From Nocardia africana NBRC 100379 (GTDB lineage: Bacteria; Actinomycetota; Actinomycetes; Mycobacteriales; Mycobacteriaceae): a DNA stretch of 64,000 nt. Position numbers and translations under genes: made by a program. Each line of letters starts with the position of its first letter. The first letter of the stretch is position 1. The stretch lies in the NCBI RefSeq assembly GCF_001612635.1, contig NZ_BDAV01000002.1, forward strand, positions 280,835 through 344,834, written 5' to 3'. Positions 27,863-37,101 of the stretch are shown here, piece by piece. The notes beneath the pieces are model-generated. The model saw only the letters and a program-made list of their open reading frames with translations, was not told the DNA's origin and ran no database searches.

Positions 27863-29419
27863 GTGGACCAGATGCGCGACATACGCAGCGATCGATCTCG
27901 AGACCCTTCGCCGGAAACCGAATCCGCACCAGCAGACCGTCCCGGCGGTGCCGGATCCGGTTTCGTCGTGGTCGCCAACCGGCTCCCGGTCGACCTGGAA
28001 CGTCTCCCGGACGGTACCAAGCGGTGGAAGCGCAGTCCGGGTGGCCTGGTGACGGCCCTGGAGCCGGTACTGCGCAACAACAACGGCGCCTGGGTGGGCT
28101 GGGCCGGCGTCCCCGATGTGGATGTCGACCCGATCATCGAGGACGGCCTGGAGTTGTATCCGGTGCCGTTGACCGCCGAGGAGGTCGCCGCCTACTACGA
28201 GGGATTCTCCAACGGCACGCTGTGGCCGCTCTATCACGACGTGATCGTGCGGCCGGAGTACCACCGGGACTGGTGGACCGCCTATGTGGACGTGAACCGG
28301 CGCTTCGCCGAATACACCGCGAAGGTCGCCGCCGAGGGCGCGACGGTGTGGGTACAGGACTACCAGCTGCAGCTGGTGCCGAAGATGCTGCGCATGCTGC
28401 GGCCCGATCTGACCATCGGCTTCTTCCTGCACATCCCGTTCCCGCCGGTGGAGCTGTTCATGCAGCTGCCGTGGCGCACCGAGATCGTGGAGGGTCTGCT
28501 CGGCGCCGACCTGATCGGCTTCCACCTGCCCGGCGGCGCGCAGAACTTCCTCTACCTGGCGAGAAGGCTTGCCGGACAACCCACCTCGCGCGGCACGGTC
28601 GGCGTGCGGTCGAAACTCGGTGTGGTGCAGGTCGGTTTCCGCACGGTGCGGGTCGGCGCCTTCCCGATCTCGATCGCCTCCGCCGAACTCGACGAGCTGT
28701 CGCGAAGACGGTCGGTGCGTGAGCGCGCCGCTCAGATCCGCAGGGAACTGGGCAACCCCAAGCACATCCTGCTCGGCGTGGACCGCCTGGACTACACGAA
28801 GGGCATCGACATCCGCCTGGCGGCGCTGCAGGAACTCCTGCACGAGGGCCGGCTGGACCCGGCCGAGACGGTGATGGTGCAGCTGGCCACGCCGAGTCGC
28901 GAACGGGTGGAGAGCTACATCCAGATGCGCGGCGACATCGAACGTCAGGTCGGCCGGATCAACGGCGAATTCTCCCGCGTCGGTTACCCTTTCGTGCACT
29001 ATTTGCACCGGCCGATCCCCCGCGACGAACTGGTCGCCTTCTTCGTCGCCGCCGACGTCATGCTGGTGACCCCGCTGCGCGACGGCATGAATCTGGTCGC
29101 CAAGGAGTACGTGGCCTCCCACAGCGGCCTCAACGGCGCCCTCGTACTCAGCGAATTCACCGGCGCCGCAGCGGAATTGCGGCAGGCCTACCTGTGCAAC
29201 CCGCACGATCTGGACAGCGTCGAGAACGCGATCATGTCCGCGATCGAGGACGATCCCGAAACCAAGCGCCGCCGGATGCGTTCGCTGCGCCGCCAGGTGC
29301 TGGCCCACGACGTGGACCGCTGGGCGCGCTCGTTCCTCGACGCACTGGCCCAGGATCGGGTGGCGGGTAGTGCGCTGCTCACCGACGCGGATGTGGATCC
29401 GGGAGGCGCTGAGCGCTAG
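27863..29419 (+). CDS. otsA: Trehalose-6-phosphate synthase
   Basis: OtsA makes trehalose 6-phosphate from UDP- or ADP-glucose and glucose 6-phosphate. It belongs to glycosyltransferase family GT20. Diagnostic motifs are [12 protein letters not shown] at the start, [43 protein letters not shown] with the substrate Arg and Lys, and [15 protein letters not shown]. The GTG at 27863 with GGAGGA seven bases upstream is the preferred start (518 residues); an ATG follows at 27872. Trehalose is also the carrier for mycolic acids in this group. No otsB is adjacent. Confidence 0.95.
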   Translation: MDQMRDIRSDRSRDPSPETESAPADRPGGAGSGFVVVANRLPVDLERLPDGTKRWKRSPGGLVTALEPVLRNNNGAWVGWAGVPDVDVDPIIEDGLELYPVPLTAEEVAAYYEGFSNGTLWPLYHDVIVRPEYHRDWWTAYVDVNRRFAEYTAKVAAEGATVWVQDYQLQLVPKMLRMLRPDLTIGFFLHIPFPPVELFMQLPWRTEIVEGLLGADLIGFHLPGGAQNFLYLARRLAGQPTSRGTVGVRSKLGVVQVGFRTVRVGAFPISIASAELDELSRRRSVRERAAQIRRELGNPKHILLGVDRLDYTKGIDIRLAALQELLHEGRLDPAETVMVQLATPSRERVESYIQMRGDIERQVGRINGEFSRVGYPFVHYLHRPIPRDELVAFFVAADVMLVTPLRDGMNLVAKEYVASHSGLNGALVLSEFTGAAAELRQAYLCNPHDLDSVENAIMSAIEDDPETKRRRMRSLRRQVLAHDVDRWARSFLDALAQDRVAGSALLTDADVDPGGAER

Positions 29420-29778
29420 GCCCGCGGCAAGCGCTCCTCGGCGGGGCCGGGCAGGGCGATCGGCGATTGCACAGCGACCCGAGGCGGGTACACCCTTCGA
29501 ACCGACCCTCCGGCAGCCGGAGAGCGCCGCCCACACCGAATCTCGGTCCTGGCCTCCGCCGGGGCCGGCGGTCGCCGCACACCGCCACCCCGGATTCCGC
29601 CGCACCCGCCGGATCACCGCACGGTCGTCGACCGCGCGGCACAGGCGCGCTTCACCGGCGGGAGATCTGTGCCGCGACCGGAGCCGGTATCGACCACCGA
29701 TCCCGCCTCGGAATCGCTGTGCCGTCGACGGTAGGGACGAACCCTTAACGGGGATAACGGGATTCGCTTAACGCGGTA
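29420..29778 (+). other. Gene-free gap between otsA and mam4B
   Basis: This convergent gap of about 360 bases holds no reading frame with coding character and no strong terminator hairpin. In M. tuberculosis the corresponding place carries Rv3491; nothing like a gene is visible here. Near the right end CTTAACG occurs twice within 26 bases. Confidence 0.5.
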
Positions 29779-30276
29779 TCAGATCGGGGTGATGGCGTCG
29801 ACCAGCCAGTGGCCGCCGTCCTTGTCCAGAGCCACGCGGACCCGGCTCGGGGTCACGGTCCCCTGCGGGGAGTCCTTGCTGGTGGTCACCTGATTCAGGT
29901 ACAGCAGGACCACCGCGTGCGAGCGCTCCGCGGACACCACACCGGCCGCCGTGGTGCTGGCCTGCACGGTGAGCTGCTTCTCCTTGGCGCCGGGCGCGAT
30001 CGCCTGCTGGATCAGCTTCAGGTAGTCCTTGCGGAACGACGGGGTGAGGTTGTCGGCCGATTTCGGCAGCTCGGCGTCGACGGTCTTGAAGTCGTAGGTG
30101 AACACCGACTCCACCGCGTGCCGGGCCGCGGGCACCGAGTCGGTGCGGGCCTGCTCGATCTGTTTGTCGGACCAGTACTTGTAGCCGGTGACCGAGGCCA
30201 TCGCGACCGCGGCCACGAACAACACCGCCGCGCCGACGAACAGGATGGGACGTAGTGTGCCGGAAGCTTTGCTCAT
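29779..30276 (-). CDS. mam4B: Mce-associated membrane protein
   Basis: A 165-residue Mam protein. One N-terminal membrane helix (ILFVGAAVLFVAAVAMASV) leads into an outer domain of the NTF2/VirB8-like type that accompanies mce operons. In mycobacteria such proteins stabilise the Mce transporter complex. It is the last gene of the mce4 operon and its ATG overlaps the preceding stop by four bases. In M. tuberculosis the same position is held by Rv3492c. Confidence 0.85.
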   Translation of the reverse strand: MSKASGTLRPILFVGAAVLFVAAVAMASVTGYKYWSDKQIEQARTDSVPAARHAVESVFTYDFKTVDAELPKSADNLTPSFRKDYLKLIQQAIAPGAKEKQLTVQASTTAAGVVSAERSHAVVLLYLNQVTTSKDSPQGTVTPSRVRVALDKDGGHWLVDAITPI

Positions 30277-31091
30277 GCCACGAACTCCACTTGCGAGGCG
30301 GTGATACCACCGTTGTCGGCGCGGTCGACCGTGACCCGGAAGCGGTAGTAGCGCTCCTGCGGGTCCTTGGCACCGGCATTGGTCAGGGTCTGCTTGGCCG
30401 CGACCAGCACCTTCGCGGTGTGGTCGTCCTGGCTTTCGACCGCGGTTTCGATGATCTCGCCGCTGGCCTTCACCTTGGCCTGCTGCACGACCTGCGCGTA
30501 GGCGTCCTTGCGCTCGGAGTACTCCTGCTTGAGCTGCCCCGAGGCGACCGAGAGCACCCGGTCGATGTCCTGCTTCGCGGTGTCGTCCTTGATATTGGTC
30601 AGATTGAGGATGGCCTGCTTGGCGGTCTGCTCATATTCCGCGCGCTGGTCGGCCTGGGTGCTGACCTGATGCTGGTGGTAGGCGAAGAAGCCGCCCGAGC
30701 CGACCAGCAGGATCAACGACAGCACGGCCACCACCGCGGCGGCCCAGCCCAGCGGGCCGAGTGAGCGCTTCGGCGGCGCGGGCTCGTCCTCGGCGGCGGC
30801 ATCAGCGGTGGTGTCGGACACGATCTCCGAGGACGATTCCTTCCCGCTCCCGGACGATTTCCCGCGCTCCGGCGAGGCCGTTGCGAGCTTCACCGTCTCG
30901 TCCGCGGTGCCGGGCTTCGAAGTAGCGGCGGCGGCCTCGGCTTCGGCGGATCCCGTGCCGAGTTTCACGGTCGCGTCCGCGGCCGGCGCACTCTCGGTCC
31001 GCTCGACCGCGATCGCCTCGGTCGGCGCTCCCGCCTGCCGGCTGGCCCGGCGCCGGACGCGACCGGTGGGTGTGGAATTCGATTCGCTCAT
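30273..31091 (-). CDS. mam4A: Mce-associated membrane protein with long disordered N-terminus
   Basis: A 272-residue Mam protein. The first 120 residues are low-complexity and charged, with two similar elements, DATVKLGTGS and DETVKLATAS, about 30 residues apart. A membrane helix (WAAAVVAVLSLILLVGSGG) and an outer NTF2-like domain follow. The start at 31091 overlaps the mce4F stop by four bases. The cytoplasmic tail is much longer than in the downstream Mam protein and could recruit a partner; its Thr residues are possible kinase targets, which is inference. Confidence 0.85.
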   Translation of the reverse strand: MSESNSTPTGRVRRRASRQAGAPTEAIAVERTESAPAADATVKLGTGSAEAEAAAATSKPGTADETVKLATASPERGKSSGSGKESSSEIVSDTTADAAAEDEPAPPKRSLGPLGWAAAVVAVLSLILLVGSGGFFAYHQHQVSTQADQRAEYEQTAKQAILNLTNIKDDTAKQDIDRVLSVASGQLKQEYSERKDAYAQVVQQAKVKASGEIIETAVESQDDHTAKVLVAAKQTLTNAGAKDPQERYYRFRVTVDRADNGGITASQVEFVA

Positions 31092-32512
31092 TTCTGTTGC
31101 TCCTCGAGCATCGCCTGCCAACTGGACGGTACAGTGCCCGATCCGTCGGGGCCCACATCCCCCTGTCGGTAGGTCCGGCCGTCGGGTCCGGTGAAGGTGT
31201 GGTTCTTCAGGTCGTAGGTGCGCAGTGCCGCCGCCGGTTGGCTCTGCGCGGCCGGAGCGTCACCCGGGTGGGCCGCCGGTTCACCGGACGGGGTGACCGG
31301 GTGCGGATCGCCGAACGGCGGGTTGTCGCCCTCGGGCACGTAACCCTGCGGGTCGTGGCAGAGTTCCGGACTCGGCGCCCGCTTGCCCGGCACATCCGCA
31401 CACGGCGTGTTGCGGATACCGCGCACCGCTTCCTTGGCGTTCTGCGCCACCTTGCAGTAGAGATTCGGCGGCGTGTCCGGGGTGTCCTTCAGGGCCGGCG
31501 AGCGGCGCTGATCCTGCGGCAGGAAGCCGGTGGTGCAGCCGGGCGGGTCGTTGAGCCCGAGCATGAAGTCGACCATGGCGCCGTATTGCGTCGGCCCGCG
31601 GATGGATGTCAGCAGTGCCGCCACCAGTTGCGGGTAGATCACCAGGATCTGTTCGACACCGGCGTGGTAGGTCACCCCGACCTGACCGACGCTGGTCAGA
31701 TTGGACAGCAGCAGCGGCAGCGTCGGCCGCAGATCCTGGAAGGTCTGCGACACCTTCTGCGCGGCCGAGGGGGTGCGGTCGAGCAACTGCCCCAGCGAGG
31801 GGTCGTGCTGTCGCAGCTGATCGGTGACGGTCGCCAAATCCTTTGTCCACGAACGAATCGCGCCGTCGGACTGGTTCTGGGTGTCGAGCAGCGGGCCGAT
31901 CTTGTCGAGTAGATCCTTGGTCTCGTTCGTGTTCTTCTTCGCCTCCTGCACCAGCAACGAGGCGGAGTCGATGAACTTCTGCAGATCCGGGCCCGCGCCG
32001 TTGAACGCGGTGAAGGCATCGTCGATGACCTGGCGCAGTTTGGTATCGGCGACACTGCTGAGCAGCCGGTCGGCCTGGTCGAGCATATCGCCGACGTCCT
32101 GCGGAAGTTTGGTGCGCTGCACCGGGATCACCGAACCGTCGTGCAGATTCCCGCCGTGCGGATTCTCGGCCGGGACCAGATCCACGTACTGTTCGCCGAT
32201 CGCCGACACGCTCTTCACATGGGCATCGACATCACTGGGAATCTTGAAGTCACTGTCGATCGACAGTTTGGCGTCGACCCCCTCGGGGGTCAGCTTCACA
32301 TCCTCGACCTTGCCGACGTTGGTGCCGCGATAGGCGACGTTCGCGGTCGGATACAGCCCGCCGGTGGCCTCCAGCTGCACGGTCACGCCGTAGCGGCCGA
32401 TGCCGAACATGGCCGGCAGGTGGACGTAGACGCCCGCCATCACGACCAGGCCGATCACGGTCAGGATCGAGAAGATCACCAACTGGGTCCGGACGAATTT
32501 GCTGAGTTTCAT
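31088..32512 (-). CDS. mce4F: Mce4F, sterol importer substrate-binding subunit
   Basis: The 474-residue sixth Mce subunit. An N-terminal membrane helix (LVIFSILTVIGLVVMAGVYV) is followed by the MlaD/Mce domain (YGVTVQLEATGGLYPTANV) and a long helical region. The C-terminal 100 residues are Pro/Ala-rich and end with a conserved RTYRQGDVGP-type tail, usual for MceF. Six Mce proteins form a hetero-oligomeric tube that carries sterol across the cell envelope to the YrbE permease. Both ends overlap neighbours by four bases. Confidence 0.93.
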   Translation of the reverse strand: MKLSKFVRTQLVIFSILTVIGLVVMAGVYVHLPAMFGIGRYGVTVQLEATGGLYPTANVAYRGTNVGKVEDVKLTPEGVDAKLSIDSDFKIPSDVDAHVKSVSAIGEQYVDLVPAENPHGGNLHDGSVIPVQRTKLPQDVGDMLDQADRLLSSVADTKLRQVIDDAFTAFNGAGPDLQKFIDSASLLVQEAKKNTNETKDLLDKIGPLLDTQNQSDGAIRSWTKDLATVTDQLRQHDPSLGQLLDRTPSAAQKVSQTFQDLRPTLPLLLSNLTSVGQVGVTYHAGVEQILVIYPQLVAALLTSIRGPTQYGAMVDFMLGLNDPPGCTTGFLPQDQRRSPALKDTPDTPPNLYCKVAQNAKEAVRGIRNTPCADVPGKRAPSPELCHDPQGYVPEGDNPPFGDPHPVTPSGEPAAHPGDAPAAQSQPAAALRTYDLKNHTFTGPDGRTYRQGDVGPDGSGTVPSSWQAMLEEQQK

Positions 32513-33753
32513 CGACCCGCACCCCCTTGTTGCGGCGCGGGCACCGTCAGCCCGGGTATGGCGGGCAGATTCGGAATCGGCGGCAGGCCGGGAAGACTCG
32601 GCGTCGGCGCGGCGGTGTCCGGCGCGGGCGGCGGCGGCTGCATCGGCCCGGTGACCGGGTCGCCCTTGCCCATCGCGGTATCGGGTGCGATCGTGCCGAG
32701 CGCGCCCTCGACCCCGCCGAAGCGTCCACCCAGCGGCGTGCCGGTGAGGAAGTTCGAATCCAGCCGCGCGCCGGTGATGTCGACGGTCATCAGCAGGTTG
32801 AGGTAGTCACCCTTGAGCGCCTTGTTCAGGTTGCGCATGGGGAACGGGAAGGTGAGCAGAATCTGCAGAGAGTCGGCCAATTTCGTTCCGGTGTTGGCCA
32901 GCGATTCCAGGGCCGGGTGGAGATTGGCCAGATCCGCCTTCAGATTGTCACCGCTCTCGGCGATCACCCGGTTCACCACATCACTGAGATCACCCAGTGC
33001 GGTAATGGTTTTGGTGATGTTCTCGCGGCGGTCGGCCAGCACGGTGAGGGCCGGATGCAGCTGCGTGACTGCCCGTGTCACCTGGTCCTTCTGGTTGTTC
33101 AGCTGCCCGGCGAAGCGGTCCAGCCCACCCATCGCGTCGATGATGTCCTTGGTCTGGGCGTCCAGGGTGCTGGTCAGCTGCGCCAGCTGCGGCAGCAGGT
33201 CGCGGATGGCATCGGACCGCCCGGAGAAGGTCTTGTTCAGCTCGTGGGTGATGGTCTCGAGCTGCGAGATACCACCACCGTTGAGCACCACCGACAGCGA
33301 CGACAGCGTCTGCTCGGTGGTGGGATAGACACTCGCGCGCGACAGCGGGATCACATCGCCCGGCTTCAATTGCCCTTCCGGCGCAACGTCTTTCGGCGCC
33401 GACAGCTCGACGTGGTTACTGCCGAGCAGGCTGGTCTGCCCGATCGCGGCCACCGCGTTGGCCGGCAGGTGCACACCCTTCTCCAGGCTCACCGTGACCA
33501 GCGCGTGCCAATCCTCGAGCTGGATGTTCTTCACCGTGCCGACCGTGACGTCGTCCACCTGCACCGGCGAATTGCGGGTCAGGGTGGTGACATTGGGCAT
33601 CTGGATCTTGATCTGCCAGGCGCCCTCACCCGTTCCGGCCGCACCGGGCATCGGGAGGGTGTTCAGGCCGTCCCACTCACATCCGGTGGCACCCAACAGG
33701 ATCACCAGACCGACGGCGGCGCCGGCGAGTCGCAGTCGTCCGCGTCGCATCAT
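32509..33753 (-). CDS. mce4E: Mce4E lipoprotein subunit
   Basis: A 414-residue Mce protein with a lipoprotein signal: Arg-rich start, hydrophobic core, and lipobox LLGATGC with the lipidated Cys at residue 25. MceE subunits are lipoproteins across the family (LprN in M. tuberculosis mce4). The Mce domain (IQMPNVTTLTRNSPVQVDDV) and a helical region follow, then a Pro-rich C-terminus. Two adjacent ATG codons exist; the first overlaps the mce4D stop by four bases and is taken as the start. Confidence 0.93.
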   Translation of the reverse strand: MMRRGRLRLAGAAVGLVILLGATGCEWDGLNTLPMPGAAGTGEGAWQIKIQMPNVTTLTRNSPVQVDDVTVGTVKNIQLEDWHALVTVSLEKGVHLPANAVAAIGQTSLLGSNHVELSAPKDVAPEGQLKPGDVIPLSRASVYPTTEQTLSSLSVVLNGGGISQLETITHELNKTFSGRSDAIRDLLPQLAQLTSTLDAQTKDIIDAMGGLDRFAGQLNNQKDQVTRAVTQLHPALTVLADRRENITKTITALGDLSDVVNRVIAESGDNLKADLANLHPALESLANTGTKLADSLQILLTFPFPMRNLNKALKGDYLNLLMTVDITGARLDSNFLTGTPLGGRFGGVEGALGTIAPDTAMGKGDPVTGPMQPPPPAPDTAAPTPSLPGLPPIPNLPAIPGLTVPAPQQGGAGR

Positions 33754-35015
33754 CGTCCTCCTCCCGGGATCGCGAGGCCGGCCAAGCCGCTGGGCACCTC
33801 GGCCGGGGCCTCGCCGGGCGCCGGATATTGGACGCGGTCGGCCAGGCTCGGAGGCGAGAAGGTCAGCTGGTTCGGGAAGGCCTGCTGCCCGGACGCCGGA
33901 TTCACCAGCAGCGGTGGGTAATTCATCATCAGCGAGCTGATCACCGGTGCCACCTGTTGTTTGCACAGGTCCGCGGTCCGCTGTGAACCGTTGTCCTCGA
34001 GCGCCTCGACGGCGCCACACAGGAAGGCGAACGGATTGCGGAAGTTCGGCAGCACCACGGCGCCGGTCAGCGTGCCCTGCGCGGGCTTGTAGATCTGATA
34101 GAAGTTCGACAGCGCGACCGGGCCCGAATGCAGGACCTGCTCGAGCTGCGGACGCTTGTCGGCCAGGATCTGGGTCACCTGAGCGAGGTTCTGCACACTC
34201 TCGGTGAGCTGGCCGCCGCGTTCGTCGAGGAACCGCTTGACGTCGGCCACCGCCGAATCGAGATTGTCCAATCCGGCGCCGAGGTCGTCGGAGACGCCCG
34301 ACAGCACCGACGACACCGAGGCCAACCGGCCGCCGAACTGCACGATCTGATCGTTGCTCTTGGAGAGCACGTCGACGAACTGCTGCAGGTTGCGGACGGT
34401 GCCGAACAGATCGGTCCGTCCGTCGGACAGGGTATTCAGCGTGCTCGACAACTCGTGGAGCGTGTCCCGCAGCGCCTGGGCATTGCCGTTGGCGAGATTG
34501 TCGGACGCGGTGTTGACGAACCGTCCGAACGAGCCCTGCTGATCCTCACCGATCGGCCCCAGGGCCTTGGACAGCTTCGTCAGCTCGGCCTTGATGTCGT
34601 CCCATTCCACCGGCACGGCGGTGTGTTCGATCGGAATCACGCCGTCGTCGTGCATCTTCGGGCCGCCGGTGTACACCGGGGCCAACTGCACGAAGCGGGC
34701 CGAGACCAGATTCGGCGAGACCGTGACCGCCTTGGCATCGGCCGGGATGTCGACGCCGCGGTCGACCGTCATGGTCACCTTGGTCTTGTCCCGGCCCGGC
34801 TCGATCGCATCGATCCGGCCCACCTTGACGCCCAGCACCCGCACGTCGTCACCGGCGTACAGCCCGGTGGTGGACGGGAAATAGGCGGTGATGTGGGTCT
34901 TGCCGATATTGGTCACCGCGCCGTAGACGATCCAGCCCGCCAGCGCCACCACCAGGGCGGCGGCCACGACGCGGACCCACTTCGGCACCTTCGTGATCGT
35001 GCGAATCGCGTTCAT
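33750..35015 (-). CDS. mce4D: Mce4D, sterol importer subunit
   Basis: A 421-residue Mce protein. One N-terminal membrane helix (WVRVVAAALVVALAGWIVYG) leads to the Mce domain (ITAYFPSTTGLYAGDDVRVL) and a long coiled region rich in Leu/Asp/Ser heptads. The C-terminal part contains two Cys residues (FLCGAVEAL, DLCKQQV) that are typical of MceD. It starts four bases inside the mce4C stop. It is the fourth Mce subunit of the operon. Confidence 0.93.
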   Translation of the reverse strand: MNAIRTITKVPKWVRVVAAALVVALAGWIVYGAVTNIGKTHITAYFPSTTGLYAGDDVRVLGVKVGRIDAIEPGRDKTKVTMTVDRGVDIPADAKAVTVSPNLVSARFVQLAPVYTGGPKMHDDGVIPIEHTAVPVEWDDIKAELTKLSKALGPIGEDQQGSFGRFVNTASDNLANGNAQALRDTLHELSSTLNTLSDGRTDLFGTVRNLQQFVDVLSKSNDQIVQFGGRLASVSSVLSGVSDDLGAGLDNLDSAVADVKRFLDERGGQLTESVQNLAQVTQILADKRPQLEQVLHSGPVALSNFYQIYKPAQGTLTGAVVLPNFRNPFAFLCGAVEALEDNGSQRTADLCKQQVAPVISSLMMNYPPLLVNPASGQQAFPNQLTFSPPSLADRVQYPAPGEAPAEVPSGLAGLAIPGGGR

Positions 35016-36085
35016 CGCGGCGGCTCCTGGATCGCGGGCCCGATCGAGGGCGGCGGGGTGGTCAGGTACTTCCAGAACGATTCGGGCACATGCTGCGGCC
35101 AGACCAGCGCGTCCACCAGCGGCTGCAACGTCATACTCGAGGCGTTGGAGACGTAGGCCTGGAAGTACGGGCCGCTGCCGACCTGTTCACCGAGCGCCGC
35201 CTCGAACGGGCCGAGGGCGTCCAGGGCCTGGTTCAGGTTGTCCTTGTTCCGCTCGAGCAGTTGCAGCACCGAATTCAACTTGTCCAGTGTCGGTTTCAGG
35301 CTCTGCTCGTTGTCGTTGACGAACCCGGTCAGCTGCTGCGCGAGTCCGTTGACGTAGACGATCAACTGGCTCAGGGCGGTGCGCCGGGCGTCCAGTTCAC
35401 CGAGCAGGTTGTTGCCGTCCACCAGCAGGGAGTTGATCTGGTTCGACCGATCCGAGAGCACCTTGGTGACGTTCTGCGCGTGCGAGAGCAGTTCGGTCAG
35501 CGCCTTGTCGCGGGCGTTCAGGCTGCGCGAGAGCTGCGTGATGCCGTCCAGGGCGGAACGCAGCGGCGCGGGCGTCTCGGCGAAGGCGTCCGACAGGGCG
35601 TCCAGGGTCTTGTCGACCTGGTCGGTGTCCAGCCCTTTCACGGTATTGCTCAGATCGCCCAGGGCGTCGTTGAGCGAATACGGAGATGTGGTGCGGTCCA
35701 ACGGAATCGGCTGATCGCGGCGCAACGCGCCCGAGCCCTGCGGGACGACCTCCAGGGATTTGCGCCCGAGCACGGTGTTGGTCTTGATCGCGGCGGTCGT
35801 CTTCTTCCCCAGGACGATGGATTCGTCGAGGCTGAACCGGACCTTCACCTTGGGTCCGTCGAGGCTGACATCCTCGACCTGCCCGGATCGGACACCGGCG
35901 ACCTGAACCTGGTCACCGGTCACCAGACCGCCGGCATCGGCGAAATACGCGGTGAATTCGGCGCCGCTGCGAATGAACGGAAGCCGGCCGAACTGCAAGG
36001 CGGACAACGCGATCGCGACCGCCAGCACGACGCCGACGACGCCGTGTTTGATGAGCGGGGAGGTCTGGTTCACTTCGTCGAACAC
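35012..36085 (-). CDS. mce4C: Mce4C, sterol importer subunit
   Basis: A 357-residue Mce protein, the shortest but one in the set. The membrane helix is GVVGVVLAVAIALSALQFG, the Mce domain begins FTAYFADAGGLVTGDQVQV, and the helical region ends in a Pro-rich tail. The start lies 16 bases inside the end of mce4B, the longest overlap in the operon, and the stop overlaps mce4D by four bases. This implies strict translational coupling of the subunits. Confidence 0.93.
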   Translation of the reverse strand: MFDEVNQTSPLIKHGVVGVVLAVAIALSALQFGRLPFIRSGAEFTAYFADAGGLVTGDQVQVAGVRSGQVEDVSLDGPKVKVRFSLDESIVLGKKTTAAIKTNTVLGRKSLEVVPQGSGALRRDQPIPLDRTTSPYSLNDALGDLSNTVKGLDTDQVDKTLDALSDAFAETPAPLRSALDGITQLSRSLNARDKALTELLSHAQNVTKVLSDRSNQINSLLVDGNNLLGELDARRTALSQLIVYVNGLAQQLTGFVNDNEQSLKPTLDKLNSVLQLLERNKDNLNQALDALGPFEAALGEQVGSGPYFQAYVSNASSMTLQPLVDALVWPQHVPESFWKYLTTPPPSIGPAIQEPPR

Positions 36086-37101
36086 CTTCCGGTCGTCTGC
36101 AGACCGGGCAGATTCACATGCATCGGCTTACCGTCCGGGCCGTCCAGGAGGAAATTCGTTCCGCACACGTACATGTTCAGGAACGAGCCGTACGAACCGA
36201 GCCGCACCAGCTCCTTGTAGGTCGAGGGCAGGTTCTGCAGGACCCACTCGACATCGTCGGACTTCTGATCGAGATTGTCGGCGACCCGGCCCAGCTGGTC
36301 GAAGGTCGCCTTGAGGTCCGGGCGCGCCTGCTTCAGCAGATCGGTGAGGTCTCCGGTAGCGCCGGCCAGTCGCGGCAGCGCCGCGCCGATCGGATCCCGA
36401 TCCGCGGCCAGCCCACTCACCAGACGCTGCAATTCGGTCAGCGTGGTGTCGAATTCCTTGTTGTGATCGTCGATGGTGGCCAGCACCGTCTTCAAGTTCT
36501 CGATCACGCTGCCGATGAGGGCATCGCGGTCGGCCAGGGTCTTGGCGAACGAGCCGGAGCTGTTCAGCAGTGCGACCAGGGTGCCGCCCTGTCCCTGGAA
36601 GACCTGCAGCAGCGCCTCGGTCAGGGAGTTGACCTGCTGCGGGTCCAGGCCGCGCAGCAGCGGCTTGAAACCACCGAGCAGCATGTCCAGGTCCAGCGCC
36701 GGCTTGGTCTTGTCCAGGCCGATGGTGCCGCCGGCGTGCAGCACCTGCGCGGTGCCCGGGGCGTCCATCAGTTCCAGATACCGGTCACCCACCAGATTCT
36801 CGTAGCGGACCGCGGCATGGGTGCTGACATAGAGCTTGTACTGGCGGTCGATGTCGAAATCGACATGAGCCAGATGATCCTTGCCGACCTCGACGCTCTT
36901 CACCGATCCGACAGGCACACCCGCGATGCGCACCTTGGCCCCGGGCAGCATGCCCGAGGAACTGGTGAACACCGCGTGGTAGCCGTTCGCCCGGGCGAAA
37001 CGCATCTGCGAGAAGATGACGACCAGCAGGGCCAGCACCAGAACCATCACGAGCGTGAAGATTCCGAGTTTGACGCTGGTGGCGTGCGGTTTGAGCCTCA
37101 C
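36070..37101 (-). CDS. mce4B: Mce4B, sterol importer subunit
   Basis: A 343-residue Mce protein. The N-terminal helix is LGIFTLVMVLVLALLVVIFS; the Mce domain starts YHAVFTSSSGMLPGAKVRI. The conserved MceB end with YVCGTNFLLDGPDG and a final Cys is present, and the two Cys may form a disulfide outside the cell. It overlaps mce4A by four bases. The position and ending match M. tuberculosis Mce4B. Confidence 0.93.
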   Translation of the reverse strand: MRLKPHATSVKLGIFTLVMVLVLALLVVIFSQMRFARANGYHAVFTSSSGMLPGAKVRIAGVPVGSVKSVEVGKDHLAHVDFDIDRQYKLYVSTHAAVRYENLVGDRYLELMDAPGTAQVLHAGGTIGLDKTKPALDLDMLLGGFKPLLRGLDPQQVNSLTEALLQVFQGQGGTLVALLNSSGSFAKTLADRDALIGSVIENLKTVLATIDDHNKEFDTTLTELQRLVSGLAADRDPIGAALPRLAGATGDLTDLLKQARPDLKATFDQLGRVADNLDQKSDDVEWVLQNLPSTYKELVRLGSYGSFLNMYVCGTNFLLDGPDGKPMHVNLPGLQTTGRCSTK

